Part shown: positions 23,821 to 33,583 of the stretch, in pieces | Numbering within the stretch: the stretch's first letter is position 1 | How the letters are laid out: each line of letters starts with the position of its first letter | NCBI GenBank assembly: GCA_009843785.1 | Contig: VYCT01000158.1 | Location: 7,966 to 56,579, forward strand | Reading direction: 5' to 3' | Length of the DNA stretch: 48,614 nt | Origin: Candidatus Poribacteria bacterium | GTDB lineage: Bacteria > Poribacteria > WGA-4E > WGA-3G | The notes under the pieces: model-generated | Seen by the model: only the letters and a program-made list of their open reading frames with translations | Told to the model about the DNA's origin: nothing | Databases searched by the model: none | Translations under genes and position numbers: made by a program

Positions 23821-25236
23821 TTAATGAAGCGGTTGAAGCGCGTCAACCGCTGCTTTAAAGTTAGCACCGCGTGCCTTATAGTCGGTGTACATGTCAAAAC
23901 TTGCATTTGCAGGTGACAATAAGACGACATCTCCTGGTGACGCGAGTTTGTAGGCGACCTGTACCGCTTGTGCCATCGTTTTCGCTTTTATTATCTCTGT
24001 TGTATCGGCAAGCGTTTTTTCAATCTGTTGGGTATGCTCACCCAGCATCACAGCGGCTTTGACCCGCGTCTGAACAATTTCACGGAGCGGTGTGTAATCA
24101 TTACCCTTGTCGTAGCCCCCCATTATCAGGACGATGTGAGCGTCTTTTATGGACTCAAGGGCTGCTTTAACAGCCGCCACATTTGTTGCCTTTGAATCAT
24201 CTATGAATTCAACACCCGTCAAAGTTCTTACAGGTTCAAACGCATGCGATAAAGCAGGATGTGATCGGTCGAAGTGTTGAAGAGCTTCTCGGATTTGTGT
24301 TTCTGACACATCAAAAATCAGTCCTACAGCAATAGCAGCGAGGGTGTTTTGCACGTTGTGCGCGCCTCGAAGTGGAATATCGGCAATATCACATATCCTC
24401 TTACGCGTGCCGTTCCATTGCGAAAAGAGCTCCGAACCCTCTCTAAATACCGCTAAAAACGATGAATCTTCAGGCGTACCGCTGTCTGTAAAATAGACCT
24501 TTTTCGCTGGAGTTGATGCCTCGAAATCCTTGACAGCTGCATCCAAACTGTTGAGGATTATCCAGTCAGCACTCGTCTGATTATCAGAAATTTTCTGTTT
24601 TGCTGCTTGATACGCGGACATCGTTCTATGTCGGTCCAGGTGATCGCGCGATAGGTTAAGCACTACGCTAACCCTCGGATGAAAAGTGACAGTACTTTCT
24701 AACTGAAAACTGCTCGCCTCAACAACAACAATATCTTTGCTTGTAAGTTTTTGAACCTCCGCTGCTAATGGAACACCGATGTTGCCAGCAATACAGATGT
24801 TCGGGAACTGACTTCCAGCCTTGAGTATTGCTGCTGTGAGGAGTGTCGTCGTTGATTTACCTTTTGTGCCAGTAATGGCAACAATTGGTGCTGGACATAC
24901 GCTTGCGGCGACCTCTAATTCTCCAAGAATCGGAAGGCCCTGTGCCCGTGCGTCGCGAAGAATCGGAATGTTAAGAGGCACACCTGGTGAAACGACTATA
25001 AAATTGGCATCTGCAATGCAGTCCGCCGGATGCCCATCGAAAAATTTTCGGTATAGATTACAAGTTTCGTCCGATTTGAGAAACGCATTGAGCGCAGCGA
25101 TTTCCGCTGACAACGCTTCGGCAGGACGCGTATCTGTAACTGTGACGGCGGCACCATATCTCCTTAATAATTTTGCGGCGGCAACCCCGCTTCGGTTTAA
25201 ACCAAAGACTGTTACACGTTTCCCCTGTAATTCCAC
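23821..25236 (-). CDS. murD: UDP-MurNAc-L-Ala--D-Glu ligase MurD
   Basis: A 471-residue cytoplasmic ligase that adds D-glutamate. N-terminal VTVFGLNRSGVAAAKLL, the ATP loop AITGTKGKSTTTLLT near residue 120, VLNLSRDHLDRH, FIDDSKATNVAAV and IMGGYDKGNDY are all as expected. It starts with GTG 25236, preceded by GGAGGGA at a good spacing. Confidence 0.97.
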   Translation of the reverse strand: MELQGKRVTVFGLNRSGVAAAKLLRRYGAAVTVTDTRPAEALSAEIAALNAFLKSDETCNLYRKFFDGHPADCIADANFIVVSPGVPLNIPILRDARAQGLPILGELEVAASVCPAPIVAITGTKGKSTTTLLTAAILKAGSQFPNICIAGNIGVPLAAEVQKLTSKDIVVVEASSFQLESTVTFHPRVSVVLNLSRDHLDRHRTMSAYQAAKQKISDNQTSADWIILNSLDAAVKDFEASTPAKKVYFTDSGTPEDSSFLAVFREGSELFSQWNGTRKRICDIADIPLRGAHNVQNTLAAIAVGLIFDVSETQIREALQHFDRSHPALSHAFEPVRTLTGVEFIDDSKATNVAAVKAALESIKDAHIVLIMGGYDKGNDYTPLREIVQTRVKAAVMLGEHTQQIEKTLADTTEIIKAKTMAQAVQVAYKLASPGDVVLLSPANASFDMYTDYKARGANFKAAVDALQPLH

Positions 25237-25270
25237 CGAGATCCCTCCAACGCGCAGTTTAAAACCATAT

Positions 25271-26389
25271 CTATCGAAGTTTCAGTGTACTTAAGGCGAT
25301 CAAGACTAAAATCAGTCCCACAATCCAAAATCTGATGACAACTTTCGATTCTTTCCAACCCGAAAGCAAGAAGTGATAGTGAATCGGCGACATTTTGAAT
25401 ACGCGTTTGCCAAATGTGCGGTACGACCAAACCTGGATAATAACAGACAACGTCTCGGCAACGAAAATGGCACCGACGACCACCAGTAAGAATTCCTGCT
25501 TTATAAGCACCGCGACCGTTCCGAGCGTCGCGCCGAGTGCCAGAGACCCCGTATCACCCATAAAGACTTGCGCCGGATGACCGTTATACCATAAAAACCC
25601 TAAGCCAGCACCGACTAACGCTGCACAGAAAAGTGCCGTAGCTTCGCCACCCACAGGTAGATGGAAGATGTTCAGGTACGCCGCGATCTCGTTGTGGCTC
25701 GTCATGTACCCGACTATCCCTAAAGTGCCAGCGACGAAGAGTGTACACCCAATCGCCAATCCGTCCATCCCGTCTGTAAGATTGACGGCATTAGAAGCCC
25801 CAACGATGACGAGAGTCGCGAAAGGGATAAATAGGATGCCCAAATCTGGCTGCGCATCTTTGAAAAACGGCAGGATTAGGGATGTCCGTGTTGCCGGATC
25901 GTCAGCTTGGGCGGGTCCCCAATGGTAGAGATAGCCCGCAATTGCCAACGCCCCCACCGTTTGCAGCGCGATTTTATGCCACCCCCGAAGTCCTAAGGAT
26001 TGTTGTTTTACCAGTTTGCTATAATCATCGAGAAATCCGAGGCCGCCGAACCAGAGTGTTGTTAATATCATCAAGTAGATATACGGTTGGTCTAAACGCG
26101 ACCAAAATACGACTGATATCAGCACAGACACAATGATGAGGACTCCGCCCATTGTTGGTATGCCGGCTTTGTTCTGATTTTCAGTATGCTGCTGAGCCTG
26201 TGCTACCTCCTCCTGAATATGTTCACCAATGCGCAGCTGCTTCAACTTCCTTATCATAAAGGGCCCCAAAGCGAGGGAAATGAGGAGGGCTGTAGCTGTC
26301 GCATATATTGCGCGAAAACTAATATAGCGAAAGATGTTGAATGGCGAAAAGATTTCAACGAGATTCTCGTAGAGGAGATGATAGAACAT
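25271..26389 (-). CDS. mraY: Phospho-MurNAc-pentapeptide transferase MraY
   Basis: A 372-residue integral membrane enzyme transferring phospho-MurNAc-pentapeptide to undecaprenyl phosphate (lipid I). Motifs: GGLGFLDDYSKLV (catalytic Asp pair), NAVNLTDGMDGLA, FMGDTGSLALG and MSPIHYHFLLSGWKE. In the last motif the usual H-H-H-F-E reads H-Y-H-F-L, a notable variation. ATG 26389 is preferred over TTG 26401. It follows ddl by about 30 nt. Confidence 0.95.
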   Translation of the reverse strand: MFYHLLYENLVEIFSPFNIFRYISFRAIYATATALLISLALGPFMIRKLKQLRIGEHIQEEVAQAQQHTENQNKAGIPTMGGVLIIVSVLISVVFWSRLDQPYIYLMILTTLWFGGLGFLDDYSKLVKQQSLGLRGWHKIALQTVGALAIAGYLYHWGPAQADDPATRTSLILPFFKDAQPDLGILFIPFATLVIVGASNAVNLTDGMDGLAIGCTLFVAGTLGIVGYMTSHNEIAAYLNIFHLPVGGEATALFCAALVGAGLGFLWYNGHPAQVFMGDTGSLALGATLGTVAVLIKQEFLLVVVGAIFVAETLSVIIQVWSYRTFGKRVFKMSPIHYHFLLSGWKESKVVIRFWIVGLILVLIALSTLKLR

Positions 26390-26418
26390 TTTTTTCCACA
26401 AGAAAAGCAGTAGCGATC

Positions 26419-27636
26419 TTATGACGATATTTTACGCTGTGCCCCAAGTTTTTCACCTTTCTTCAATTTGGCAAGGCTCGCCCCTGCTTGACTTAGGAGA
26501 TTGGTCGTATACGTATAGGTTAGCGCATTCTTCTGGGTGTGCGCGGTAAATGCTAAATCAATGAGTTCCGATACAAGTTGCGGAAACTCAATGCCTTGAT
26601 GTGCCCACAAGTAATAACTATATGAACCGGGGATAGTATTAATTTCATTCACGTAAACATTTTGATCGGCATCTACGAGGAAATCAATACGCGCTACACC
26701 GGCACAATCTAAAACCTGAAAGGTACGTGTGGCAAGTTGTTGTATATGTAACGTTAATTTTTCCGAAATGGGTGCAGGAATTTTCCGATCCGCACCCGCC
26801 ATCCCCGAAGAACTTTCGCCTTGATGGATATATTTATCATCAAAACTCAGCAAATTCGCCTGTGTTACGGGTTGTTCGCATACAGAGACTGTCGGTTCAT
26901 CTGTACCCATTACGGCACAATTGATTTCAACAGGGTTCTCAACTGCCATCTCAACGAGTATTCTACGCGAGTAATGTCCGGCTACCTCGACAGCACTGAT
27001 CAGCTCAGTCTGATCTTTGACATGGGTGACACCAATACTTGAACCCCCCATCGCCGGTTTGACGAAGACAGGATAGGGGAGTGTTGTTTCTAAGTTTTCG
27101 ATAATCGCGTCGCGCCCAGGTTCCCACTCACGGTGATCCCACCACAGATATGGCAGTATTGGAAGTTTATTTTCGTTGAGAATCGCCTTCATCATGATTT
27201 TGTCCATACCGACAGCGGAACCGACAACACCCGCACCAACGTAAGGCAAATTCATAAGTTCTAACAATCCTTGGAGTGTTCCGTCTTCGCCATGCATGCC
27301 GTGGATTGATGGAAAAATGACATCTATGGGAAGAACAGTTCTTTTCCGAACTTTCTGGCCGAGCCAATGGTTGGAACTCACAACGAACTTCGGCTCTGGA
27401 TGGAATTCGACGGTAACTTTATCGAAATTGGATGAATGTGGTAGTGTCCCGTCTGTAAAGGTGGATAAATCGCGAAGCGCATCACCGGTTAACCACTCTC
27501 CGTTTTTTGTGACGTAAATAGGAATGACGTGATAGTTTTCTTGTAAAACGAGGCAGACCTGATGTGCGGTTACGATTGACACTTCGTGTTCAGGTGTGCA
27601 TCCGCCAAATATGAGGGCTACATTGTGTTTTGACAT
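26419..27636 (-). CDS. ddl: D-alanine--D-alanine ligase Ddl
   Basis: A 405-residue ATP-grasp enzyme producing D-Ala-D-Ala for MurF. Motifs: FGGCTPEHEVSIVTA, IHGMHGEDGTLQGLLEL, VKPAMGGSSIGVTHV, DDKYIHQ (the K-Y of the omega loop, as in D-Ala-D-Ala rather than VanA-type enzymes) and NEINTIPGSYSYYLW. The C-terminal tail of about 30 residues is extra. In many dcw clusters ddl sits near ftsQ; here it lies between murF and mraY. No clear ribosome-binding site is seen. Confidence 0.95.
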   Translation of the reverse strand: MSKHNVALIFGGCTPEHEVSIVTAHQVCLVLQENYHVIPIYVTKNGEWLTGDALRDLSTFTDGTLPHSSNFDKVTVEFHPEPKFVVSSNHWLGQKVRKRTVLPIDVIFPSIHGMHGEDGTLQGLLELMNLPYVGAGVVGSAVGMDKIMMKAILNENKLPILPYLWWDHREWEPGRDAIIENLETTLPYPVFVKPAMGGSSIGVTHVKDQTELISAVEVAGHYSRRILVEMAVENPVEINCAVMGTDEPTVSVCEQPVTQANLLSFDDKYIHQGESSSGMAGADRKIPAPISEKLTLHIQQLATRTFQVLDCAGVARIDFLVDADQNVYVNEINTIPGSYSYYLWAHQGIEFPQLVSELIDLAFTAHTQKNALTYTYTTNLLSQAGASLAKLKKGEKLGAQRKISS

Positions 27637-27639
27637 TTT

Positions 27640-27760
27640 TTCTGAGTTGTCAGTGTATGAGTTACCAGTGGTCAGTCACCAGTGGCCAGTTAAGAGGGGC
27701 CTTTGTTAATCCAAACTCTGACGCTGGTAACTCCTAAAACTGATAACCGATAACTGACGA
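27640..27760. repeat. Degenerate GTTACCAGT/GTCAGTT word cluster
   Basis: The gap between murF and ddl is built from variants of GAGTTACCAGTGGTCAGT and, inverted, ACTGATAACCGATAACTGAC. They are irregular short words in both orientations, able to fold into imperfect hairpins. They are not CRISPR-like. Similar word clusters occur between genes in several bacterial groups; function unknown. Confidence 0.55.
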
Positions 27761-29413
27761 CTATTCCTTATAGTTGTCGGGGAGGTCGTTCTCAAAAAGA
27801 ACAACATCACCCGCCTGGACCTGTGTTGCTAAATGCTGTTTGACTTCTTCGAGGTTAAGAGCAACAATAATCTGCTGGCTCGGGTATTCGGCAGCCTTTA
27901 AGCCCTCTAAAATCGGTGTGGTGCGTGTAGGTCCGACTAAAATAACCAGATCACAGACATCGGCGGCTTGTTCGCCGAGTCGTCTGTTTTCTTCGTATTC
28001 TCTTTCACCGAGTTCGACCATACCGGGTGTCACCAAGACTTTTTTTCCTGCTCCGATCTCGGTGAGCACTTCAAGTGCCGCTTTTGCACCCACAGGATTC
28101 GCGTTGAAACTGTCATCAATGATAGTTACACCCCCGGCCCCGGCGGTTAATTGTAATCGATGCGGTACAGGTTCAACATTAGCGACTGCTTCCCGAATTT
28201 CTTCAAGTTCCATTCCACATTCCATAGCGACTGTTACAGCAGCGAGGATGTTGGAAACATTGTGTTTCCCTAAAAGTCGCGTTTGAATTTCGGTGTCAGT
28301 AATATCGAATTTCTCAGTATTCGCGTGAACAGTAAAGGCGAGTCCGTTATCAGTGTATCGAACATTCGTCGCGATCAGGTCGGCAGTATCGGCGACCGAA
28401 ACCAGAGGAGACGCTTCCGTAGCATAGCGTCGGACGGGACTCCCTGTCTGTTCCCGTTTATCGGCAAGTCCGGCACAAATTTCGTTATCGCAATTGAAGA
28501 CAGCAAGTCCGTCTGCTGGTAACGATTCAATGAGTTCATATTTTCCTTTTGCAATGTTTTCTATGCTTTTGAACCGTTCTAAATGCTGCGGACCGACAGC
28601 CGTGAGAATACCGATTTCAGGGAGTGCCAAATTGCACAATTCGCGAATGTCGCCACGTTTGTAAGCACCCATCTCGACAATGAATATCTCGTGTTCGGCG
28701 GTCAACTCACCACGGATTACCTTGCAGATCCCCATGGGTGTGTTGTAACTGTCAGGTGTAATCAAGGTATTAAATTTCTGGGATAAAATTTGATGCAAAA
28801 TATACTTTGTAGTCGTTTTGGCATAACTTCCAGTAATACCGATGACTCTCGGTTGAAGGGTCCTAATCCGTTTTCTCGCTGAAAAGAGGTATGCACCGTT
28901 TATTGTCCGTTCCAAAGGATAAATGAGAAGATTCGCGATCGTTAAGTTAATGACGGATATTTCACTAAAAAGGAAAACGGCAATCCGCCATGGACTCGTC
29001 TTTGCTATCAAAACGAGTGTTGTCGCGAGACCTACAAGTAGACAGATCGAAAGCCCGAACACCCGCTTCGCGCGCGCCGTGTAGACAAGCGGTTTTTTCA
29101 CCTCAACCTTTTGCCGCCTCGTGCTCAGATAAACTTGGAACCCACCCCAAGCAACACACAGCATCGGGAAGAACCACGAGTCGTGATACTGTGGATAAAA
29201 CGCTGTGAGGACCAGCAAACCACCAATAACGAGAATCTCTTTAACTTCGAAACAGTTCTTCAGATGCTGACGTATCCACTTCAGATATCTGCCGGTCTTA
29301 TAACCGTCAAGTTGAAGTATATGGAGTCCATTTGTTGTTCTGATGACAGCCCTTGCTAAACACGCTAACGTCGCGAAGTAGAAAAGTATTGTACTTATAC
29401 TCTCCACGGTCAT
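27761..29413 (-). CDS. murF: MurF-type ligase with N-terminal membrane domain
   Basis: A 550-residue protein in the murF position, presumably adding D-Ala-D-Ala to UDP-MurNAc-tripeptide. The usual cytoplasmic substrate-binding N-domain is replaced by about 190 residues with some five hydrophobic segments (ISTILFYFATLACLARAVI, EILVIGGLLVLTAFY, VFGLSICLLVGLATTLVLI and others). The Mur ligase core follows: GITGSYAKTTTKYIL near residue 215, VGPQHLERF, LGKHNVSNILAAV and IIDDSFNANPVGAKAAL. ATG 29413 follows AAGGA; the longer frame to 29497 would overlap the hydrolase by 43 nt. A membrane-bound MurF would sit next to MraY. An ordinary soluble MurF may also exist elsewhere. Confidence 0.85.
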   Translation of the reverse strand: MTVESISTILFYFATLACLARAVIRTTNGLHILQLDGYKTGRYLKWIRQHLKNCFEVKEILVIGGLLVLTAFYPQYHDSWFFPMLCVAWGGFQVYLSTRRQKVEVKKPLVYTARAKRVFGLSICLLVGLATTLVLIAKTSPWRIAVFLFSEISVINLTIANLLIYPLERTINGAYLFSARKRIRTLQPRVIGITGSYAKTTTKYILHQILSQKFNTLITPDSYNTPMGICKVIRGELTAEHEIFIVEMGAYKRGDIRELCNLALPEIGILTAVGPQHLERFKSIENIAKGKYELIESLPADGLAVFNCDNEICAGLADKREQTGSPVRRYATEASPLVSVADTADLIATNVRYTDNGLAFTVHANTEKFDITDTEIQTRLLGKHNVSNILAAVTVAMECGMELEEIREAVANVEPVPHRLQLTAGAGGVTIIDDSFNANPVGAKAALEVLTEIGAGKKVLVTPGMVELGEREYEENRRLGEQAADVCDLVILVGPTRTTPILEGLKAAEYPSQQIIVALNLEEVKQHLATQVQAGDVVLFENDLPDNYKE

Positions 29414-29454
29414 AATTCCTTTTTCTTGTATTGAAATTGTGTCTGTAATGTTTC

Positions 29455-30225
29455 CTATGCGTTTGCGATCTTCAAAAAACTGGCGACAATCCGACAAAAC
29501 TGTGGAAACTGATCAAGATAAGAAAAGTGTCCTGCCTCCTTGAGAACGACCAACCCTGCGTCGGGTATCTCCTTTTCCATAATTTTTCCGAAGGATACGG
29601 GTGTATCCTTATCGTTTTCACCCCAGATGAGCAGGGTTGATGCCGATATCTGTGGTAGTAGCGAACGTAGGTCTTGGTTTACGACCTTGACAAGCGTGGC
29701 TCGCATTCCCCCTGCCTCCTGATAGTCTTTGGAACCGGCGCGGGCAGCCATCGCGTTCGCAAGTCGGACACCAGATTTCCCACATCGACGGAGCAGTTTA
29801 CCAACTTTTGCCATACCGACTCGGAGATAGTATTTGGTCGTTCGCGGCGGTTTAATCCCGGCACTGTCAACAAGGATAAGTTTATCAACTTTTTCAGGGT
29901 GCTCCGCTGAAAGGATAATCGAAATCCGACCGCCAAAGGAGTGCCCAATGAGATGTGCCTTTGGGATGCGAAATTTTTCCAAAAATGCTGTAACAAACTG
30001 CGCGTAGTCGGATGTGTCCCATGCTGTAGGTGGCATTTGACTCTTCCCGAATCCCGGCAAATCCAGCGTGTAGACTTTATGGGAGTGCGCAAGCCATTCA
30101 AAAACCGGTTGAAAACTTGCAGCCTCCGCGCCCCAACCGTGTAGCAGGAGAATAACGTCGCCTTCCCCGGCAACCTGATATGAGATGTTGAGGTTGTTAA
30201 TTTCCGTGCTTGGCATTATAAACAT
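29455..30225 (-). CDS. Alpha/beta hydrolase inside the dcw cluster
   Basis: About 256 residues. Typical fold: VILLLHGWGAEAASF (oxyanion hole), nucleophile elbow LIGHSFGGRIS with the serine, WGENDKDTP with the acid, and KEAGHFSYLDQ with the histidine, so the triad is complete. The substrate is unknown. It lies between murE and murF, 16 nt after the murE stop, in the same orientation, which is unusual for this cluster. A role in wall precursor or lipid-carrier handling is only a guess. ATG 30225 or ATG 30216 is the likely start; the frame extends to 30339 inside murE. Confidence 0.85.
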   Translation of the reverse strand: MFIMPSTEINNLNISYQVAGEGDVILLLHGWGAEAASFQPVFEWLAHSHKVYTLDLPGFGKSQMPPTAWDTSDYAQFVTAFLEKFRIPKAHLIGHSFGGRISIILSAEHPEKVDKLILVDSAGIKPPRTTKYYLRVGMAKVGKLLRRCGKSGVRLANAMAARAGSKDYQEAGGMRATLVKVVNQDLRSLLPQISASTLLIWGENDKDTPVSFGKIMEKEIPDAGLVVLKEAGHFSYLDQFPQFCRIVASFLKIANA

Positions 30226-30241
30226 CGCGCTTGCCGAGCCT

Positions 30242-31720
30242 TTAGAGAGCTGCCAAGATATCTGAAGCGACAACCCTATCGTCAAAGGGAAATCTTTTGC
30301 CGTGAATTTCTTGGTAATCCTCATGACCCTTACCTGCAATTACGACCACATCTCCAGATTTTGCTGTGGCGATTGCGTGATGGATAGCGTCTCGCCTCTC
30401 CGAAATACACACATATTTGGTGTCATGTGGTAAATTTGACACAATCTGTGCAATGATTGCATCAGGATTTTCAGTCCGCGGATTGTCCGATGTGATTACG
30501 CTGTAATCCGCAATTTGGGCAGAAATATTCCCCATTTTGGGACGTTTTCCGTTATCTCGGTCGCCGCCGCACCCGAAAACGCAAATCAACTTCTGTTGGG
30601 TGATACGCTTTGCGGCAGTTAGCACATTCTCTAAACCGTCGGGGGTATGCGCGTAATCAACGATAACGGCAAAGTCTTGCCCTTGATCAATGAGTTCAAA
30701 CCGACCGGGAACCACCGTGGTAGCAAGCCCCTCTTGGATAGCTGCTATTGGACAACCGTAACGCATCCCTACACCGATAGCCGCGAGCGCGTTATAAAGG
30801 TTATATTCTCCGAGCAATCGCAACTTAACAGGGAACCGCCCTTCTGGCGTAACTGCTGTGAATGCCAATCGGTTGTGTGCAAACGCTATATTTTCGGCAT
30901 GCAGGTCAGTTTTATTATCAAGTCCATACATCAACAGTCGTGAACTCCGGCACGTTTCCGAGATGCGTTTTGACACAGGCGAGTCGGTATTCAAAACCGC
31001 AATCCCTTCTTCACTGAGTTGCTCAAATAGCATGAGTTTCGCCTTCAAGTATGCCTCCATTGTCTGATGGTAATCCAGATGGTCCTGAGTAAAATTGGTA
31101 AAGACAGCAGTATCAAAGGCAAGCCCTGCTAATCGCTGTAGTGCTAACCCTTGGGAGGAGGTTTCCATCGTAACGTATTCGACTTCGTCCTTAACGAATT
31201 GGTTGAAGAGGTCATGGAGAGCGAAAGCATCGGGAGTTGTAAGGGCAGCTGGGAGTGTTTTCACTTCGCCTTGAGTGTTTGTGTACTGATGTCCAACCGT
31301 CCCGATGAGTGCGGTTTTTCGTCCACTTGCCTTGAGGATCGTATGTATGAGATGTGCAGTTGATGTTTTACCGTTGGTGCCTGTGATACCGATGAGTTTA
31401 AGGTGTTTTGCAGGATTTCCGTGCCAGTTAGCGGCGAGCAAGGACAGCGCGCGCCGTCCGTTAGGGACCTGCACATAGGTGACAGGTGTTGTTGGTATTT
31501 CTAACGCGGTCACTGGTTTTTCGCCAATGACGGCTACTGCTCCTTTTTGAAGTGCATCCGCGACAAAGATATGGCTGTCCACACTAATACCTTGGTAGCA
31601 GACAAAAATATTACCTTGTTCAACCTCCCGATTGTCGCTAACAATACCCGTAATATCAATATCAAGCGATCCGGTACTCGCAATAAGGTTTAGGCCATGG
31701 AGCAGCTCACGAAACTTCAC
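30242..31720 (-). CDS. murE: UDP-MurNAc-tripeptide synthetase MurE (meso-DAP type)
   Basis: A 492-residue cytoplasmic ligase adding the third stem amino acid. Motifs: ITGIVSDNREVEQGNIFVC, the ATP loop GITGTNGKTSTAHLI, METSSQGLALQRL, FTNFTQDHLDYH and VDYAHTPDGLENVL. SDNPRTENP contains D-N-P-R, which in this family indicates meso-diaminopimelate rather than lysine. The cell wall is therefore predicted to be of the DAP type. The start overlaps the ftsI stop in ATGA. Confidence 0.97.
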   Translation of the reverse strand: MKFRELLHGLNLIASTGSLDIDITGIVSDNREVEQGNIFVCYQGISVDSHIFVADALQKGAVAVIGEKPVTALEIPTTPVTYVQVPNGRRALSLLAANWHGNPAKHLKLIGITGTNGKTSTAHLIHTILKASGRKTALIGTVGHQYTNTQGEVKTLPAALTTPDAFALHDLFNQFVKDEVEYVTMETSSQGLALQRLAGLAFDTAVFTNFTQDHLDYHQTMEAYLKAKLMLFEQLSEEGIAVLNTDSPVSKRISETCRSSRLLMYGLDNKTDLHAENIAFAHNRLAFTAVTPEGRFPVKLRLLGEYNLYNALAAIGVGMRYGCPIAAIQEGLATTVVPGRFELIDQGQDFAVIVDYAHTPDGLENVLTAAKRITQQKLICVFGCGGDRDNGKRPKMGNISAQIADYSVITSDNPRTENPDAIIAQIVSNLPHDTKYVCISERRDAIHHAIATAKSGDVVVIAGKGHEDYQEIHGKRFPFDDRVVASDILAAL

Positions 31721-33513
31721 AACCCGCCTCCTTCTGCGGTAAGGCGTTGCGTTGAGGTTTCCTCTGTTGCAACAGGTGCGAATTCAGGGGATTTTTGCTG
31801 TTGGGGTCCGAAAAACTCTGTCTGTTTCAAGTATTGCATCGTTTGGTCGGCAACTTTCTGGAAAAGGGGGCCAGCGATCTGCCCGCTGAAGCGTGCGCCT
31901 GTCGGTTCATCAAGCATAACGATGATTGACACCATCGGATTTTCCGCTGGTAGGAACCCCATAAAGGACATAATCTCTTTTCCAGCGTAACCTTTACCAT
32001 CTGGTTCTGCTTTTTGGGCTGTGCCTGTCTTTCCTGCCACGCGATAGCCTTCAACACGTGCGCGCCGGCCACTACCGCCCTCAACAACGCCAACGAGTAT
32101 ATCTGTCATCTGTTTCGCCACTTGTGGGTGCAGGACTTGTCGAACTTTGATCGGATAGATCTTTTTAATGACACTCCCGTTGCTGTCTCGGATTTCTCGT
32201 GTGATATGCGGATGGAGGAGCGTGCCGCCATTCGCGATGACATTTAAGGCGTTGACCATCTGAAGCGGTGTCACCATAATCCCTTGTCCAAAGGGCACAG
32301 AACCGAGAGAGTGCGTATCCCAATGCTTGACTGCATAAAGGCTGCCACTGTGCTCATACGGTAGGTCCACACCCGTCGGTTTACCAAACCCGTACGTTTC
32401 AATATAAGCCGCAAGGTTCTCATGCCCCAACTGTTTCACTACCTTAATCATGCCGATATTGCTGGATTTTTGAATCACCTGCTCCAGTGTCAGTATCCCT
32501 TTTGCTGAAACGTCAAGGATAACCCTACCGTTTGAGAGCCGATAGCGACCATTCTCGCAGAAAACCGTTGATTCAGGGGTCATCACTCCTTCATTGAGTA
32601 CAGCGGAAGACGGGACAATCTTAAAAATGGAACCCGGTTCATACGCAAACCAAACGCCGAAATTCCGTTTTGCTGCTTCACTACTGTCGGCGTACATGTT
32701 CAAATTGTACGTGGGGTAACTCGCGAGTGCTAATATTTCAGCCGTTTGAGATGCCATGACAATCACGGTTCCCCGCGGCGCGTTCCACTGTTTGCAAGCT
32801 GCTGCCAATTCTTTTTCAGCAACATCTTGGATATATTCGTCGAGTGTCAAAACAACGCTATACCCGTAATCATCGGTGGATTTCCCGCGAGTTAGCAGCT
32901 TAATCGGTTCATTTCGGGCATCGGCTGCACGCTGTGCAGCTTTACGTTCCTTCGCGCTTAACAGGTAATTGTTGTAATGATACTCGATGCCTTCACCCAT
33001 ATTTTCATCGTTTATATGCCCGATGACTTGCGCTGCAAGTGTCCCCTTCGGATAGGTACGCTTTTGTTCGACTCTGTGCTTTATACCACGGATGTCACGC
33101 TCGATGGAACGAATCTCATCAAGCAATTCATAATCCAGATCCTTTTTGAGCCACACGAACCGTTTATCCTTACGGCGGAGTTGTGTGATCAATTCAGATT
33201 CAGCGACGCCCAGAACGGGTGATAACCTTTCAGCAGCTTTTATCGGATCAGTCTTCATATACTTCGGATCCGCATAAACAGAGAGGCTATGACGACTCAA
33301 AGCTAAAATATTGCCATGCCGGTCCAAAATTTTGCCGCGCTTTATTGTGGCTGTACGTGGAGAGTGCCAAGTGCGCTCAGCTATCTCTTGATGTTCTGTG
33401 TTGTTGAATATCTGCACTATGAACAGTTTACCCACCAGCAACAGAAATCCAACTTGTAGCACTATAAGTATGAAAACGAGACGGCGGACGGATAAATGCA
33501 AATTGTTTTTCAT
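31717..33513 (-). CDS. ftsI: Division transpeptidase FtsI (class B PBP)
   Basis: A 598-residue bitopic membrane protein: one N-terminal membrane segment (LVFILIVLQVGFLLLVGKLF), a dimerisation domain from RGKILDRHGNILALS, and the transpeptidase domain with S-x-x-K in EPGSIFKIV, S-x-N in KSSNIGMIKV and K-T-G in VAGKTGTAQ. It crosslinks septal peptidoglycan with FtsW. No PASTA domain is present, unlike SpoVD-type relatives. The C-terminal 45 residues are rich in Gln and Thr. Confidence 0.96.
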   Translation of the reverse strand: MKNNLHLSVRRLVFILIVLQVGFLLLVGKLFIVQIFNNTEHQEIAERTWHSPRTATIKRGKILDRHGNILALSRHSLSVYADPKYMKTDPIKAAERLSPVLGVAESELITQLRRKDKRFVWLKKDLDYELLDEIRSIERDIRGIKHRVEQKRTYPKGTLAAQVIGHINDENMGEGIEYHYNNYLLSAKERKAAQRAADARNEPIKLLTRGKSTDDYGYSVVLTLDEYIQDVAEKELAAACKQWNAPRGTVIVMASQTAEILALASYPTYNLNMYADSSEAAKRNFGVWFAYEPGSIFKIVPSSAVLNEGVMTPESTVFCENGRYRLSNGRVILDVSAKGILTLEQVIQKSSNIGMIKVVKQLGHENLAAYIETYGFGKPTGVDLPYEHSGSLYAVKHWDTHSLGSVPFGQGIMVTPLQMVNALNVIANGGTLLHPHITREIRDSNGSVIKKIYPIKVRQVLHPQVAKQMTDILVGVVEGGSGRRARVEGYRVAGKTGTAQKAEPDGKGYAGKEIMSFMGFLPAENPMVSIIVMLDEPTGARFSGQIAGPLFQKVADQTMQYLKQTEFFGPQQQKSPEFAPVATEETSTQRLTAEGGGL

Positions 33514-33583
33514 GTTTGACCTATGAAATTAAGATGAATCCAATGCCTTTCAAAAAGGCGAAAAACAACACTAAAAGACGAAA

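Noticed and set aside
27640-27760. CRISPR or attachment site between murF and ddl
   Set aside because: The words are irregular, in both orientations and without unique spacers.
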